This document shows, one piece after another, positions 7,634-17,017 of a DNA stretch of 60,461 bases. The notes below the pieces were generated by a model. The model had not been told where the DNA came from and made no database searches. It saw only the letters and a list, made by a program, of their open reading frames with translations. Source of the DNA: Acidobacteriota bacterium (GTDB taxonomy: Bacteria > Acidobacteriota > Blastocatellia > Pyrinomonadales > Pyrinomonadaceae). How positions within the stretch are numbered: position 1 is the stretch's first letter; every line of letters starts with the position of its first letter. The position numbers were made by a program, and so were the translations under genes. The stretch lies in the NCBI GenBank assembly GCA_020199775.1, contig JAIVJZ010000016.1:1-60461 (forward strand), given 5' to 3'.

Positions 7634-8689
7634 ATGCCCCCCACCATCACTTGGGACGATGTAGAAGTTGATTTCGCTGCCTTAGAGGCAGATGGCGTCT
7701 ATGCGCCGCTCGACGGAGCCATCGAACCCATTCAACGTCTGATCGGTTCCCGCCAGTACTCTCCTGAGATGGTTAAGCATTTCATCAAGAAACTCCGTGA
7801 GATGAATGCTGCTTTCGGCAAGATGATTCGTCAGACGAAAGACGAGGCCAACAACAAGCAATCGCTGCGCAAGGTGGTGCAGCAGGCCGAAGCCGATTTC
7901 GTGCAGTCGAACTGGACGGTTGATAGCGTGACGAATGCACAGAACATCTTCAACTTCGTCTTCGAGCCGGTTAAAAAGGAGGTTGCCGAGCCGGACCCGA
8001 GCATCCGAATTCCGGTCGTCCTACCCGTCATGACTCACAAAGAGGCCAAGGAGTTGGATAGCGGTAAGATCACCGTCGCGATGCCCGCTAATTACGTCAA
8101 CGACTTTAATGCATTCAAAGCCTTGCTCAAGCCCGACTGGTTGAAAAATTATGGCACCACTCCCGAACAATGGAAACCCTTCGACTCCGCCAGCCACAAC
8201 ATCGAAGATTTGATGACCGAGATGCTGGGCAAGGTGCGCGACAATAAAGGCTATCAAAAACCCCTCGTCCCTTATTTCATACGGGTGCACGATCTTAATA
8301 AGAATCGGACGATACTCAATTACCTGCGTCTCAACGGCTGCTATGTGGTCAACGACGTGATCTCCATGTGGCACCCCAATATTCAACGCAGTTACAGGGC
8401 TTCCTTGCTCGACGCTTTTCCGAGCACCATCGTCTTTCGTATCGCTCCGCTTAATCAAAATAAACAGCCGCTGAATTCCGCTCAACCGCTCATCTCGTTT
8501 CTCGAACAGTTTCATGATTTGGAGTTCTTCAAGCGCATGGACGCGGACTCGGATTTGAAGTGCAAAGACATGTGGATGAGCACGGAGTTCAAACAGTTCG
8601 TGATGAACTTCACCCCGGAGTTGATCCCGCCCTACGATAAAATTAACTCCCCGCTGGCAGGCCGCATCATTGGCGAAAGCACCCGATGA
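7634..8689 (+). CDS. Conserved-looking unknown protein upstream of KGGVGR ATPase
   Basis: 351 aa, not recognised. No signal peptide or membrane segment; predicted cytoplasmic and mixed alpha/beta. The N-terminal 110 residues are helical (MVKHFIKKLREMNAAFGKM). The middle has strand-like stretches (IRIPVVLPVM, KITVAMPANYV), and the 220-300 region reads as alternating strands and helices (VPYFIRVHDL, CYVVNDVISMW, STIVFRIAPL). The ATG follows an AAGGAG site. Only 45 nt separate it from the KGGVGR-WD40 gene, so the two are almost certainly co-expressed and probably act together. A divergent TIR- or effector-type domain in the C-terminal half is possible but not supported by any motif I can name. 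Confidence 0.7.
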   Translation: MPPTITWDDVEVDFAALEADGVYAPLDGAIEPIQRLIGSRQYSPEMVKHFIKKLREMNAAFGKMIRQTKDEANNKQSLRKVVQQAEADFVQSNWTVDSVTNAQNIFNFVFEPVKKEVAEPDPSIRIPVVLPVMTHKEAKELDSGKITVAMPANYVNDFNAFKALLKPDWLKNYGTTPEQWKPFDSASHNIEDLMTEMLGKVRDNKGYQKPLVPYFIRVHDLNKNRTILNYLRLNGCYVVNDVISMWHPNIQRSYRASLLDAFPSTIVFRIAPLNQNKQPLNSAQPLISFLEQFHDLEFFKRMDADSDLKCKDMWMSTEFKQFVMNFTPELIPPYDKINSPLAGRIIGESTR

Positions 8690-8734
8690 CCCGACGCTCT
8701 CTCTTCATCAAATTAAAAACGAGGAGTCCTCGCC

Positions 8735-11722
8735 ATGCCCGCTGATGACGCGGCGAAGATCTACACCTTCTACTCGTATAAAGGCGGAGTTGGTCGCTCC
8801 ATGGCGATGGCTAACGTCGCGGAGTTGCTTTACCGCAGCGGTCTGCGCGTCCTGATGATCGACTTCGATCTGGAAGCGCCGGGCCTGGAACAATATTTTT
8901 ACAAAAACGACGATCCAGAACTGCAAAAGGTCTTGTGCAAACGCGGCGTCATCGACCTTCTCTTCTCATACAAGTCTCTGCGCTCACTGCGCGACTCCAG
9001 CCCGCTCGCCGCGACAATTTCCGCGCCACCTGAAGATCCAGGCCCGCCGCCGGAAGACGATGAGCAATCGCCGCCCGCCAAATTTCCTTATCCCGTCGAG
9101 CCGCTCTCCAGCTTTGTCACAAAAGTCTATCCCGCGCACCCGAACATGCCCGGCGAACTTTCCATCATCACCGCCGGTCGGCGGGCGAAAGAAGAGCGTA
9201 GGCTCGAAAGCAGGGAGAAACAGACGAAAGACGAGTTCGCACTCTATGCTGACCGCGTGCGCTCATTTGCCTGGGACGATTTCTATTTGAATTTGGATGG
9301 GGAGCGGTTTTTCGATTGGTTTCATCAGGAAGCGGTTAAGGACATAGACATTGTGCTCATTGATAGCCGCACGGGCGTGGCCGAGATGAGCGGGGTCTGC
9401 ACCTACCAGCTGGCCGATGTCGTGGTGATGTTCCTCGCCCCGAACAATCAAAATGTGGATGGCATCAAGCGGATCGCCGATAGTCTGACGAGTCCAGACT
9501 TGATCAGTCAGGGGCGCAAGGGACGCAAGCTCTCACTCATCTTCGTGCCGAGCCGCGTGGATTTGACTGCCGAAAAGCATAAGCTCGACGATTTGTCAGC
9601 GCGCTTCAGACAGGTGGCAGATAAATTTATCTCTCCCGACTTGAACTTCGAGATCAATTCCTTTGTTGATTTGCGGATTCCTTATATCCCCTATTACTCA
9701 TTTGTCGAGGAAGTCGCGGTTCGTGATGCGAAGTCGCCGGTGGCGATTGAGCTGACTAAGGTTTACAAAAAAATTTGCCGTAGTTTCGCCCAGCTCGATC
9801 CTAAAGTAAGTGCGAAGATCAGACCGGAGAGTGAGCCGGTTGATGACCTCAACCTCGCCGAACAACAGAATAGAATTGCCGATCAAGTTTACGAGCAATT
9901 GACGCCGGATAAACAGCAGGTGGCGCGTATGCTCTTCACACGGCTGGTGCGCTTAGCCCAAATTGACGCCGGTGAGGTTAAGGACAGCCCCAAAAATGTG
10001 AAACTCGACGATCTCAATTACCAACAGCGCGGGGTTGCCCAAAAGTTTTCAGCGCAGGGGTTGCTGGTCATCGGCGAGGACGGAACGGAACATAAAACGG
10101 TGGGCCTAGCAGCCGAAAGTCTCATTGATAATTGGATTCTATTTACGTCATGGATTAACGAGGATCGAGAGTTCCTGATTTGGCGACAGAACATACAAAG
10201 CGCGAGCTTGAACTGGGAAAAGAACGGGCGTCCTGACTCCGAGTTGCTGGCCGATTCAAGAATCCCGGAGGCGCGTAAATGGTTGGACCTGCGCCCTGAT
10301 GAACTGAGCGGCAACGAGGCTAAATATCTTTATGCGAGCTTTGCCATCGGCGGGCAAAAGCTCAAGCTACGTCGGCTGCAAGTGGCGGGCGTGATTCTCG
10401 GTATCATAATAACTAGCTTTGTCATTTATTATGCTTATCAACAGAATCGACAATTAAATATTCTGGAAGCTCGTGCGCGCCAACTTTTTTCCAATTCGCA
10501 AACCCTTGTTGTCTATCAACCTGAACTGAGCCTGCTGCTGGCGATAGAAGCCGGGCGCCTCGCGTCCGCCTCCGTGGAGGCTCGGCAGGCTTTAAAAACC
10601 ATGCTGATGCAGACCAGCGCACAGACGGTGATACACGTCGGTGCGCCCGTCTATTCCGCCCGCTACAGCCATGACGGAAAACGCTTCGTGACCGGGAGCG
10701 GCGGCGGAATCTCTGTCGCGCAAATTTGGGAACCGGGAGGAAATAATAGCTGGCAGAATCTAACCACTCTGCGCGGACACCTCGGCGATGTCAGAAGGGC
10801 CGCTTTCAGTCCTGACGACAGATTCATCGCCACGGCGAGCTACGATGCGACGGCTATTATTTGGAATGTTGCTAAGGGAGAAATGCTCGGAGGCCCGACC
10901 GACCCGCGCCCGGGGTCTTTCACTGATATAGATTGGAGTCCGAAGGGAATACTTGTGGCAACGTCGGCACAGGACAATAAGGTGTATGTGTGGGATGCCC
11001 TGTCTCAGAAACTATTCCAAACGCTGAACTTGTTTACGGACAATGTAAATTGCGTTGCCTTCAGTCCTGACGGACGATTTCTCGCGGCAGGCAGCAGGGA
11101 TAGTCAGGTTCGTGTCTGGAATACAAAGACCTGGACCGAGGCTACCATCTTGCTCAAGGGTCCGCTCAAGGGCCACGCCGATGAAGTGCTTTCAGTAAGT
11201 TTCAGTCCCGATAGTAGGTTCTTAATCACGGCTGGCAGGGACTTCACGGCGCGCATCTGGGACACATATCGATGGCAAACCGTCAAAGTTCTCATGGGGC
11301 ACACTAACGCGATCACGAGAGCTTCTTTTAGTCCCGATGGCAAGTTCGTGGTCACCGCGAGTGATGATGCCTCCGCGATGGTTTGGGAAACTGCAACGGG
11401 CAATCGTGTGGCTGTCTTGCGTGGCTTGCCCGGTTCGATCAATGACGCTTCATTCAGCCCGGATGGAAAAATGGTACTGCTCGCAGGCAGCGACGGTACA
11501 GCCCGCCTGTGGGATTTGCACCCGCAAGTCAACCCGAACCTCTCTATGCCGGAATTGCTTGCTCTCGCCTGTGCCAGAGCAACGCGCAACATGACGGTTG
11601 AAGAGTGGCGGCTGTACATGGGCAGCGAGCCGTATCACGCAACCTGTCCTGACATCCTTCAGCCAATGCCGACTCCTAGTGCCTCGCAGGCCACACAACC
11701 TTTTGCTGTTCCGGCAAAGTGA
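8735..11722 (+). CDS. KGGVGR-type MinD/ParA-like ATPase fused to TM segment and seven WD40 repeats
   Basis: 995 aa. Residues 8-345: SIMIBI ATPase with the variant deviant Walker A YSYKGGVGRSMAMAN (K16-S22), then VLMIDFDLEAPGLEQY and IDIVLIDSRTGVAEMSG. These are the marks of the KGGVGR family found in bacterial signalling and conflict gene clusters. Residues 390-510 look like the winged-helix and helical arm (LTPDKQQVARMLFTRLV, LIDNWILFTSWINEDREFL) normally found between STAND NTPases and WD40s. One TM segment lies at about 549-570. Seven WD units follow (about 625-925), enough for one complete propeller. The tail has EEWRLYMGSEPYHATCP, common after STAND-WD40 proteins. It seems a KGGVGR ATPase has replaced the STAND NTPase. 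Likely a membrane-held sensor or switch acting with the caspase gene upstream. Confidence 0.88.
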   Translation: MPADDAAKIYTFYSYKGGVGRSMAMANVAELLYRSGLRVLMIDFDLEAPGLEQYFYKNDDPELQKVLCKRGVIDLLFSYKSLRSLRDSSPLAATISAPPEDPGPPPEDDEQSPPAKFPYPVEPLSSFVTKVYPAHPNMPGELSIITAGRRAKEERRLESREKQTKDEFALYADRVRSFAWDDFYLNLDGERFFDWFHQEAVKDIDIVLIDSRTGVAEMSGVCTYQLADVVVMFLAPNNQNVDGIKRIADSLTSPDLISQGRKGRKLSLIFVPSRVDLTAEKHKLDDLSARFRQVADKFISPDLNFEINSFVDLRIPYIPYYSFVEEVAVRDAKSPVAIELTKVYKKICRSFAQLDPKVSAKIRPESEPVDDLNLAEQQNRIADQVYEQLTPDKQQVARMLFTRLVRLAQIDAGEVKDSPKNVKLDDLNYQQRGVAQKFSAQGLLVIGEDGTEHKTVGLAAESLIDNWILFTSWINEDREFLIWRQNIQSASLNWEKNGRPDSELLADSRIPEARKWLDLRPDELSGNEAKYLYASFAIGGQKLKLRRLQVAGVILGIIITSFVIYYAYQQNRQLNILEARARQLFSNSQTLVVYQPELSLLLAIEAGRLASASVEARQALKTMLMQTSAQTVIHVGAPVYSARYSHDGKRFVTGSGGGISVAQIWEPGGNNSWQNLTTLRGHLGDVRRAAFSPDDRFIATASYDATAIIWNVAKGEMLGGPTDPRPGSFTDIDWSPKGILVATSAQDNKVYVWDALSQKLFQTLNLFTDNVNCVAFSPDGRFLAAGSRDSQVRVWNTKTWTEATILLKGPLKGHADEVLSVSFSPDSRFLITAGRDFTARIWDTYRWQTVKVLMGHTNAITRASFSPDGKFVVTASDDASAMVWETATGNRVAVLRGLPGSINDASFSPDGKMVLLAGSDGTARLWDLHPQVNPNLSMPELLALACARATRNMTVEEWRLYMGSEPYHATCPDILQPMPTPSASQATQPFAVPAK

Positions 11723-12182
11723 TCCAGCGCTCTTTCGCCGAACTAAAATGTGAGGATGGTTTCAGGCGTCAGGAAGTCATCCTCCCGGCGTTGCTCACGT
11801 CACCTCGTAGTTCTTTTTTTTCATCACGGCTCTCCCGTCCTCTTTAGCCTGAATTTCGGCGACAAGGCAGTTGGAGTTGCCGGGCCGCTGTTCTGTGGTT
11901 CTGTAAAAACTCAAGAGCAGCCTCATGAAACGTTTCTATTAAAATTCTCATTAACGTATGTTAGGACAACTCTCCGGGGATGGCCTTTAGCAATTCGGTC
12001 CGCGTAAAGCTGCTCCCGGATTTGAAATCGCGCAACGCCTTTAATTTTGTTTTTCCGCGATCTTGCGTTGAAAGACGAAAAATATTTACAGCGAGTGAGG
12101 CGGGTGAAAATAACTGCGCTGCCGTTGTGACTGCGCTTGCACTCACAGTCTCGCTTACCGACAGCCTCAATCCCACACGTTT
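11723..12182. other. 460-nt gene-free region
   Basis: No credible gene on either strand. There is a T8 tract at 11814-11821 without a convincing stem. A 7-bp inverted repeat (11752-11758 with 11778-11784) may be chance. The AT-rich part (about 12040-12095) could hold a promoter for the 12183 gene, but no clear -35/-10 pair is seen. The gap marks a likely transcript boundary between the ATPase gene and the envelope genes. Confidence 0.4.
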
Positions 12183-14165
12183 ATGAATAATCCAAAGTTC
12201 GCTGTCCGTTCTCCGTCTCTGCGCAACAGCATCATCGCGCTACTGTTGCTGTTGATGTGTGTGCCTGCTCACGCCCAGGAAGAGACGAGGACGGTCAAAC
12301 CTGCTTTCGCGTTCGGTCAGACAGAAACGCTGGCGCTCGAATGGGAGCAGAAGAGCGAACAGCGAGTCGAGATCGTCTCCAAGGACGGCAAAGAGCACGC
12401 GTTAAAGATTCTTCTTAGCAACTTCGCGCTGAAAGACGCCGGCGGAAATGCGATCCTGTCTAACGAAGTAATAAAGCTCGCGCCCGACGCGGGAAAAGTT
12501 TCGGCGGAGGCCAGTCTGATCGTCTTGATACAGGTTGCACGCAATCTGAAGGTGAAGCCGGGTTCGTATTCCGGCACCCTGTTGGCCGTAGGCGACGATG
12601 AAAGTTCTAAAGGGCTAGTCGAGCGCCTGCAAGTGAAACTCGTCGTCCCGGATGTGCAACCTCTGGTCAAAAAACTAACCATCACAACTTATCGCATGTT
12701 CCCTCTCTGGAGCGGGTGGTGGTGGTGCCCTGACTGTTGCTTGCCGGTGCGCGAAGCGGTCGCGACAGAACGAACCTGGCTGAGAAAGGACGTGCCGCTC
12801 GGAGGCTTGAAGCGGGATCAGGGAGGCAGCGCCAGCGTGTGGTGGTCCGGTCAAATGTCGGTGTTGCAGGGGGAAGCGCCGAAGTTGGAATTGGAGATCA
12901 GGGACTTGAAGCACGCGGGAAAATATGAAGGCTCGGTGCAAGTAAATCCTTTAGACAATGGTGAAACCGGAAAGGTCGAGTTGGTAGTAAACGCTTCGGA
13001 CTTAATTGTGTGGCCTATCATCGTCCTGATTTTGAGCATCCTTCTGACGCTTCTGGCAAAACGCTATATCGGCGTCAATCGCACTATCTTAACCCTCCGA
13101 GAGCAGGAGGCAGCGTTAGGAGTAGCATTTCAGGAGAGCCAGCGCCGCTTCACCGAAGCAGCGCTGGGAGAGAGCTATGCTCCTTATTCCATTGAGGCTT
13201 CGCTGGCAGAGGAGCGCCGCAAGATTGTCGAGCGTATACGGGCTTTACAACGCTCTTCGTCTGTCAACATTGAAGCGAATAACTCAGATTATATCGTCAT
13301 CCTTGAGAGCCTCAAGCGGTTGCAAGCTCAAGTCAATGCCTGGGGACATTTTGCGGAAGAACTGCAAGCGTTAAGGAATCTACTGGACGCACGGAAGGAT
13401 GACGGAGCGCCGCCACCCGGTATTGAAAACGTTACGCCTGCACTTCTCTCCGATTATGGACGGTTGTTACAGGGTACAACTCTGAACCTGACTCAGTTTG
13501 AAGCCAGCCGGAAAAAACTCATTGCCGCATTGGTCGCAATCCCGGTCTGGTTTGAGATCAAGGACAGCATTTCGAGGGATAGAGAACTCATTCAAAAAAT
13601 CACTTCAAACAAGAATTTGAGCGACGAGCAGAAAACCTTATGGCGTCAGGCTCAAGACCAAATAGCGACGGCTTGGGATAAGTTATGGAGGGCTTCCGGC
13701 ATTGAAGACCTCGCCTTATTGAAAGCCCCGGATGGCTCTCTGGAAAGCGCGCACCAAATCCTGATTCAACTCTTTAGTCAATTAGAAGCTGCGAAGGCGC
13801 CTACAGATTCTTTAGCTTTCGTCATGAATGATTGGTTCGGCGGAGAGGCGGCGGGAGATTCAGACTCATATCAAGCTATGAAGGAAATGCTTCGAGCGCC
13901 CGCTGACGATGCGGCCAGGCAGGAATTTTACGTCGCCACGCGCCACCGTTGGGACCGTGCGTTGACCTTGATCGCTCTCATCACCGCATTACTGACCGGC
14001 CTGCACACAAACTACTTCGGCCAACCCTTCGGCACGCTTAAAGATTATGTCGGTCTGTTTCTCTGGGGGGTGGGCACGAAGGTTATCGTCGATACGGCAA
14101 GCACTGCACTGCAATGGATATTCAGTGGCGGATTAGCAGAGCGTTTATTGGCTCGGACACGATAG
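12183..14165 (+). CDS. Exported/membrane protein with beta-rich ectodomain and cytoplasmic coiled coil
   Basis: 660 aa, family not recognised. A signal peptide ends near residue 31 (VPAHAQ). Residues 32-270 are beta-rich, Ig-like in feel, with a WWWCPDCCLPV cysteine/tryptophan cluster near 180-190 that may bind metal or form disulphides. A TM helix lies at about 274-294 (IVWPIIVLILSILLTLLA), followed by a long helical, partly coiled-coil part (300-590), then two more hydrophobic segments (ALTLIALITALLTGL and YVGLFLWGVGTKVIV). The first 270 residues would sit outside the inner membrane and the coiled coil inside. The ATG at 12183 has no clear ribosome site. It is followed by the small anchored protein and the barrel protein, so it may be part of an envelope complex with them. 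Confidence 0.75.
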   Translation: MNNPKFAVRSPSLRNSIIALLLLLMCVPAHAQEETRTVKPAFAFGQTETLALEWEQKSEQRVEIVSKDGKEHALKILLSNFALKDAGGNAILSNEVIKLAPDAGKVSAEASLIVLIQVARNLKVKPGSYSGTLLAVGDDESSKGLVERLQVKLVVPDVQPLVKKLTITTYRMFPLWSGWWWCPDCCLPVREAVATERTWLRKDVPLGGLKRDQGGSASVWWSGQMSVLQGEAPKLELEIRDLKHAGKYEGSVQVNPLDNGETGKVELVVNASDLIVWPIIVLILSILLTLLAKRYIGVNRTILTLREQEAALGVAFQESQRRFTEAALGESYAPYSIEASLAEERRKIVERIRALQRSSSVNIEANNSDYIVILESLKRLQAQVNAWGHFAEELQALRNLLDARKDDGAPPPGIENVTPALLSDYGRLLQGTTLNLTQFEASRKKLIAALVAIPVWFEIKDSISRDRELIQKITSNKNLSDEQKTLWRQAQDQIATAWDKLWRASGIEDLALLKAPDGSLESAHQILIQLFSQLEAAKAPTDSLAFVMNDWFGGEAAGDSDSYQAMKEMLRAPADDAARQEFYVATRHRWDRALTLIALITALLTGLHTNYFGQPFGTLKDYVGLFLWGVGTKVIVDTASTALQWIFSGGLAERLLARTR

Positions 14166-14232
14166 GTGTCTTCTGCTCGTGCGCCCGCAACCACCACGAC
14201 AAAAGCTCTCTTCATGAAAGGAAAAGCGACCC

Positions 14233-14718
14233 ATGCCTGACGATGAATTCACTCCCGGAGACGCAACGGATGTGGCGCATAAATGCACCATCGCCACCAC
14301 ACTCAATAACCACCCGCTGAGGCCGAACGAAACGCTCGGCGATTACGGCGTTTCGACGAGCGAACAAACCCTGCTGATTAAGACCCGGATTCGCACTAAC
14401 CAGGACTTCGGGCTGCCTCATCATGGCCGCTCGATTGACCCGAATGCGCTCAAAGATATTGACACCGACACGACGATAGCCGACCTGTCGAACATTATCT
14501 TTGATGAATCGTTCGACACGCCATCCAACCTTCCTTTCCTGACCAGCGACCTAACCTTTCCTTCCGCCGACGACGAGGGCAGGCCGGGTGCAGTGGCGGC
14601 GTCAGGTACAGCCGGAGCTATGGTCGAGTTCACACGGCAAAATCCCGTCCAAGCGCTGCTGATTTCCGCCGCCGTGGGGATGTTGATGGGATTGATCATG
14701 GGTTCCCGGCGTCGTTGA
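14233..14718 (+). CDS. Small membrane-anchored protein with ubiquitin-like segment
   Basis: 161 aa. Residues 24-54 (LNNHPLRPNETLGDYGVST then TLLIKTRIR) resemble the second half of ubiquitin-like folds (the L.DGRTLSDYNIQ...LHLVLRLR part). Residues 65-93 (GRSID...DTDTTIADLSNIIFDE) resemble the first strand-helix part, so the order would be permuted. The C-terminus (138-161) is a glycine-containing hydrophobic segment ending in GSRRR, like the anchors of the ElaB/YqjD group, and would hold the protein to the inner membrane. An AAAGGA site lies 10 nt before the ATG. It lies 67 nt after the membrane coiled-coil gene and 104 nt before the barrel gene. The fold assignment is tentative; it could simply be a unique linker protein. 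Confidence 0.7.
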   Translation: MPDDEFTPGDATDVAHKCTIATTLNNHPLRPNETLGDYGVSTSEQTLLIKTRIRTNQDFGLPHHGRSIDPNALKDIDTDTTIADLSNIIFDESFDTPSNLPFLTSDLTFPSADDEGRPGAVAASGTAGAMVEFTRQNPVQALLISAAVGMLMGLIMGSRRR

Positions 14719-14822
14719 GAGAGGCGTCTGATGGCGTTCAACGGAAGTTTCAAAGGCGTCTGCGCTGGCTCTGAAGGAAGGTTTGTGTTTTTACGCAGAG
14801 AGACTTGGAGAAGGAGAAACAA

Positions 14823-16139
14823 ATGTATCAAACGATTGCGTTGAGAGTTCTGTGCGCGATAGCTCTGTCTGTGCTCTTTATAAATGTTCCCTCCGCCTCT
14901 GCTCAGTGCGATAAGCCGATCGGGACGATCAGGAACAACGAAGGCTCAAATAAAGCTTCAGTTCAACTCCTCTTTCCCATCACCCGAGAGGAATTTGATA
15001 ACAAAGCCAAAGCCGAACAGTGGATTCTGGTTGATGTCTCGACCGCCATGCCGGAAAGACCGCCCCGTGTCGTCTTCGTCACGGCAGACCAGCCTGACAT
15101 TACACAGCCCATCGTCAATCTTTTTCTGGTCTTGAACAGAGCACTTGTAGTCGATCATGAATACCGTCTCTTCGCGCCCTCTTTGACATTCGAAGGATGC
15201 GTTCCGAAATCAGTGCCGGAGGGCGCCTTTAAAGTGACAAAGAAGAAGGAGCCGCCGCCGGGGACAACCGCCGGTGGGGGAACAAACCCACCGAAGGAGA
15301 AGCCCGACACGAACTTTTTCAAGAAATCAGCCTCGAAGGGGCGGGATGATTCCAATGTCTATCTCTCCGGCCAGATAGAAGGTGCAGAGGGGGAGAAAGC
15401 GCAATTCTCCGCAGACATTAAATTGGAGTCGCCCTTCGACACGGCGAGTTTCTTTCAAGAGATAGGCCCCTATTTTAACTTTAAGGGAAGCACGGCCAGC
15501 GCGGCTGACGCCAACTCGATGAACTTCGGACTCAAGTTACGTCACGCCTTCCCGTTCAAGATCAGAACCATCCCCGGCACGACCCGCCTGGCCGACAAAC
15601 AACCGATTCTTTCAGGAATCGTCTGGGAAGTAACTCCGGGCTTCGAGTCTGATAGACGCTTTGACAATGTCAACGTCATGGTCGGGAACAGGTTTGTCTT
15701 CGTGCCGAGAGTGTTAGGTAATAGCAACAGGATTTATTTCCAGTCGTTCGTCGGTTTCGAGGTCGGGCGCAATCTGAAGAGTCCGGTGGACGAAGCGGAG
15801 GACCGCGCCCTCGCACGCGGCACGGTTGGCGGAAGTCTGTATGTGAACCTCATGCCAAAGGCCGACAAGCCGCTCTCCTTTCAAGTTGACTACATCAGAC
15901 GCTTCCTGCTGCGACACGAAGTTCGTTTTACAGAGGATGATGACAAAAAACTGGTCGCGCTCGACATCGGGAGAGGGCCGCGCGATCACCTGAAACTCAC
16001 GCTCGAGTATGACTTTTCGGACTTCTTTGGGATGGGACTGAATTATGAGTATGGTCGCCTCCCTCCGAACTTTGAACTGGTGAACCATAAATATGGCTTC
16101 GGCCTTATCTATAAGTTCAAAACGAAGTTCAATCCGTAA
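14823..16139 (+). CDS. Outer-membrane beta-barrel protein, unknown substrate
   Basis: 438 aa from the ATG at 14823 (AAGGAG 5 nt upstream; an in-frame TTG at 14805 overlaps that site and is rejected). A signal peptide ends at about residue 28 (SASAQ). Residues 29-125 form a beta domain with two cysteines, followed by a proline/glycine/lysine-rich linker (about 140-160). The rest alternates polar and hydrophobic residues in barrel style (SMNFGLKLRHAFPF, IYFQSFVGFEVGRN, LSFQVDYIRRFLLRH, LKLTLEYDFSDFFGMGLNYEYG) and ends in YGFGLIYKFKTKFNP, near the usual aromatic last strand. It is probably in the outer membrane, the outer partner of the preceding inner-membrane genes. Confidence 0.8.
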   Translation: MYQTIALRVLCAIALSVLFINVPSASAQCDKPIGTIRNNEGSNKASVQLLFPITREEFDNKAKAEQWILVDVSTAMPERPPRVVFVTADQPDITQPIVNLFLVLNRALVVDHEYRLFAPSLTFEGCVPKSVPEGAFKVTKKKEPPPGTTAGGGTNPPKEKPDTNFFKKSASKGRDDSNVYLSGQIEGAEGEKAQFSADIKLESPFDTASFFQEIGPYFNFKGSTASAADANSMNFGLKLRHAFPFKIRTIPGTTRLADKQPILSGIVWEVTPGFESDRRFDNVNVMVGNRFVFVPRVLGNSNRIYFQSFVGFEVGRNLKSPVDEAEDRALARGTVGGSLYVNLMPKADKPLSFQVDYIRRFLLRHEVRFTEDDDKKLVALDIGRGPRDHLKLTLEYDFSDFFGMGLNYEYGRLPPNFELVNHKYGFGLIYKFKTKFNP

Positions 16140-16279
16140 GCTGCGAACGAGCAAAAGAACAGTGTCGTCGCCTCTCCGCTCAATCCTGTGAAGCCGCTTC
16201 CGACCTCGGCACCCGTAGAGAGTCTATGTCGTGCCGGAGACAGAAAAACAAAACTAACCCTTGAAAGGTGTAAAAAAAG

Positions 16280-16339
16280 ATGGAAAATCAAGAGATGGAA
16301 AATCAAGAGATGGAAGATCAAGAGATGGAAGATCAAGAT
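16280..16339 (+). repeat. Four tandem 15-bp units at the start of the metalloprotease gene
   Basis: Units at 16280-16294, 16295-16309, 16310-16324 and 16325-16339. Each begins with ATG and encodes MENQE or MEDQ(E/D). The unit length is a multiple of three, so copy-number change would lengthen or shorten the N-terminus without a frameshift and would always leave a start codon at the front. Confidence 0.92.
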
Positions 16340-17017
16340 CAATGGTGCTTCGCATGGGTTCCCGGCGATGAAGGTGTGGAGGGAGCAAACCGCGCTGCAT
16401 TATTGAATAGCGCTAAGTGGACTCCAAGTTCTACCATCACGGTCTCCTTCCTGGATGGCGATGAGAGTGTGAAGCAGAGGGTCCGGCAGGTGGCACAGCG
16501 TTGGACAGCGCCGGGGCTGGCAAACCTCCGCCTCATCTTTCAGGACGACAATGACAGCTTGATCCGAATCTCGTTCAAGCACAGCGGCTCCTGGTCGGTG
16601 CTCGGAACCCAGTGCAAGAGCATCACCGATCCGGCGCGACCGACCATGAACTATGGTTGGCTGAAACCGGAGTCAACAGACGATGCACTTCGACGGGTGG
16701 TGCTCCACGAGTTCGGCCACGCGCTCGGCCTCATCCACGAGCATCAGAATCCTGCGGGCGGAATCCAGTGGAACCGCGACGCCGTGATCCGCGACCTCTC
16801 AGGGCCGCCGAACAATTGGGACCTGGAAAAGATTGAGCACAACATGTTCCGGCCCATCGAGAAAAAAGAGTCTAACTTCACCAGTGTCGATCCGAAGTCT
16901 ATAATGATGTATCCGCTACCTGCGAAGTGGACGACGAATGGCTTCTCGATCGGGCTTAACAGTGATCTTTCGGAGACGGATAAGGCGTTTATACGCCAGC
17001 AGTATCCTCCTGTTTAG
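16280..17017 (+). CDS. Astacin-like (M12A-type) zinc metalloprotease without signal peptide
   Basis: 245 aa. The zinc site is complete: HEFGHALGLIHE gives H143, H147 and H153 as ligands and E144 as general base, the extended HExxHxxGxxH form of metzincins with the following E of astacins. The Met-turn SIMMY (207-211) has the methionine and the tyrosine used by astacins. It is shorter than animal astacins and has no signal peptide or propeptide, so it should work in the cytoplasm unless another route exports it. The N-terminus is a 4 x MENQE-type acidic repeat, so the start could be any of four ATGs; the first has AAAGGTG 9-10 nt upstream. It sits between the barrel gene and the second caspase gene, two proteases in a row. 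Confidence 0.85.
   Translation: MENQEMENQEMEDQEMEDQDQWCFAWVPGDEGVEGANRAALLNSAKWTPSSTITVSFLDGDESVKQRVRQVAQRWTAPGLANLRLIFQDDNDSLIRISFKHSGSWSVLGTQCKSITDPARPTMNYGWLKPESTDDALRRVVLHEFGHALGLIHEHQNPAGGIQWNRDAVIRDLSGPPNNWDLEKIEHNMFRPIEKKESNFTSVDPKSIMMYPLPAKWTTNGFSIGLNSDLSETDKAFIRQQYPPV

Noticed and set aside
11750..12007. 85-aa plus-strand ORF in the 11.7-12.2 kb gap
   Set aside because: No ribosome site, unbiased composition, and no protein-like pattern.
16109..16342. Minus-strand 77-aa ORF with repeated LIFHL units
   Set aside because: It is the antisense of the ATG repeat at the start of the metalloprotease gene.
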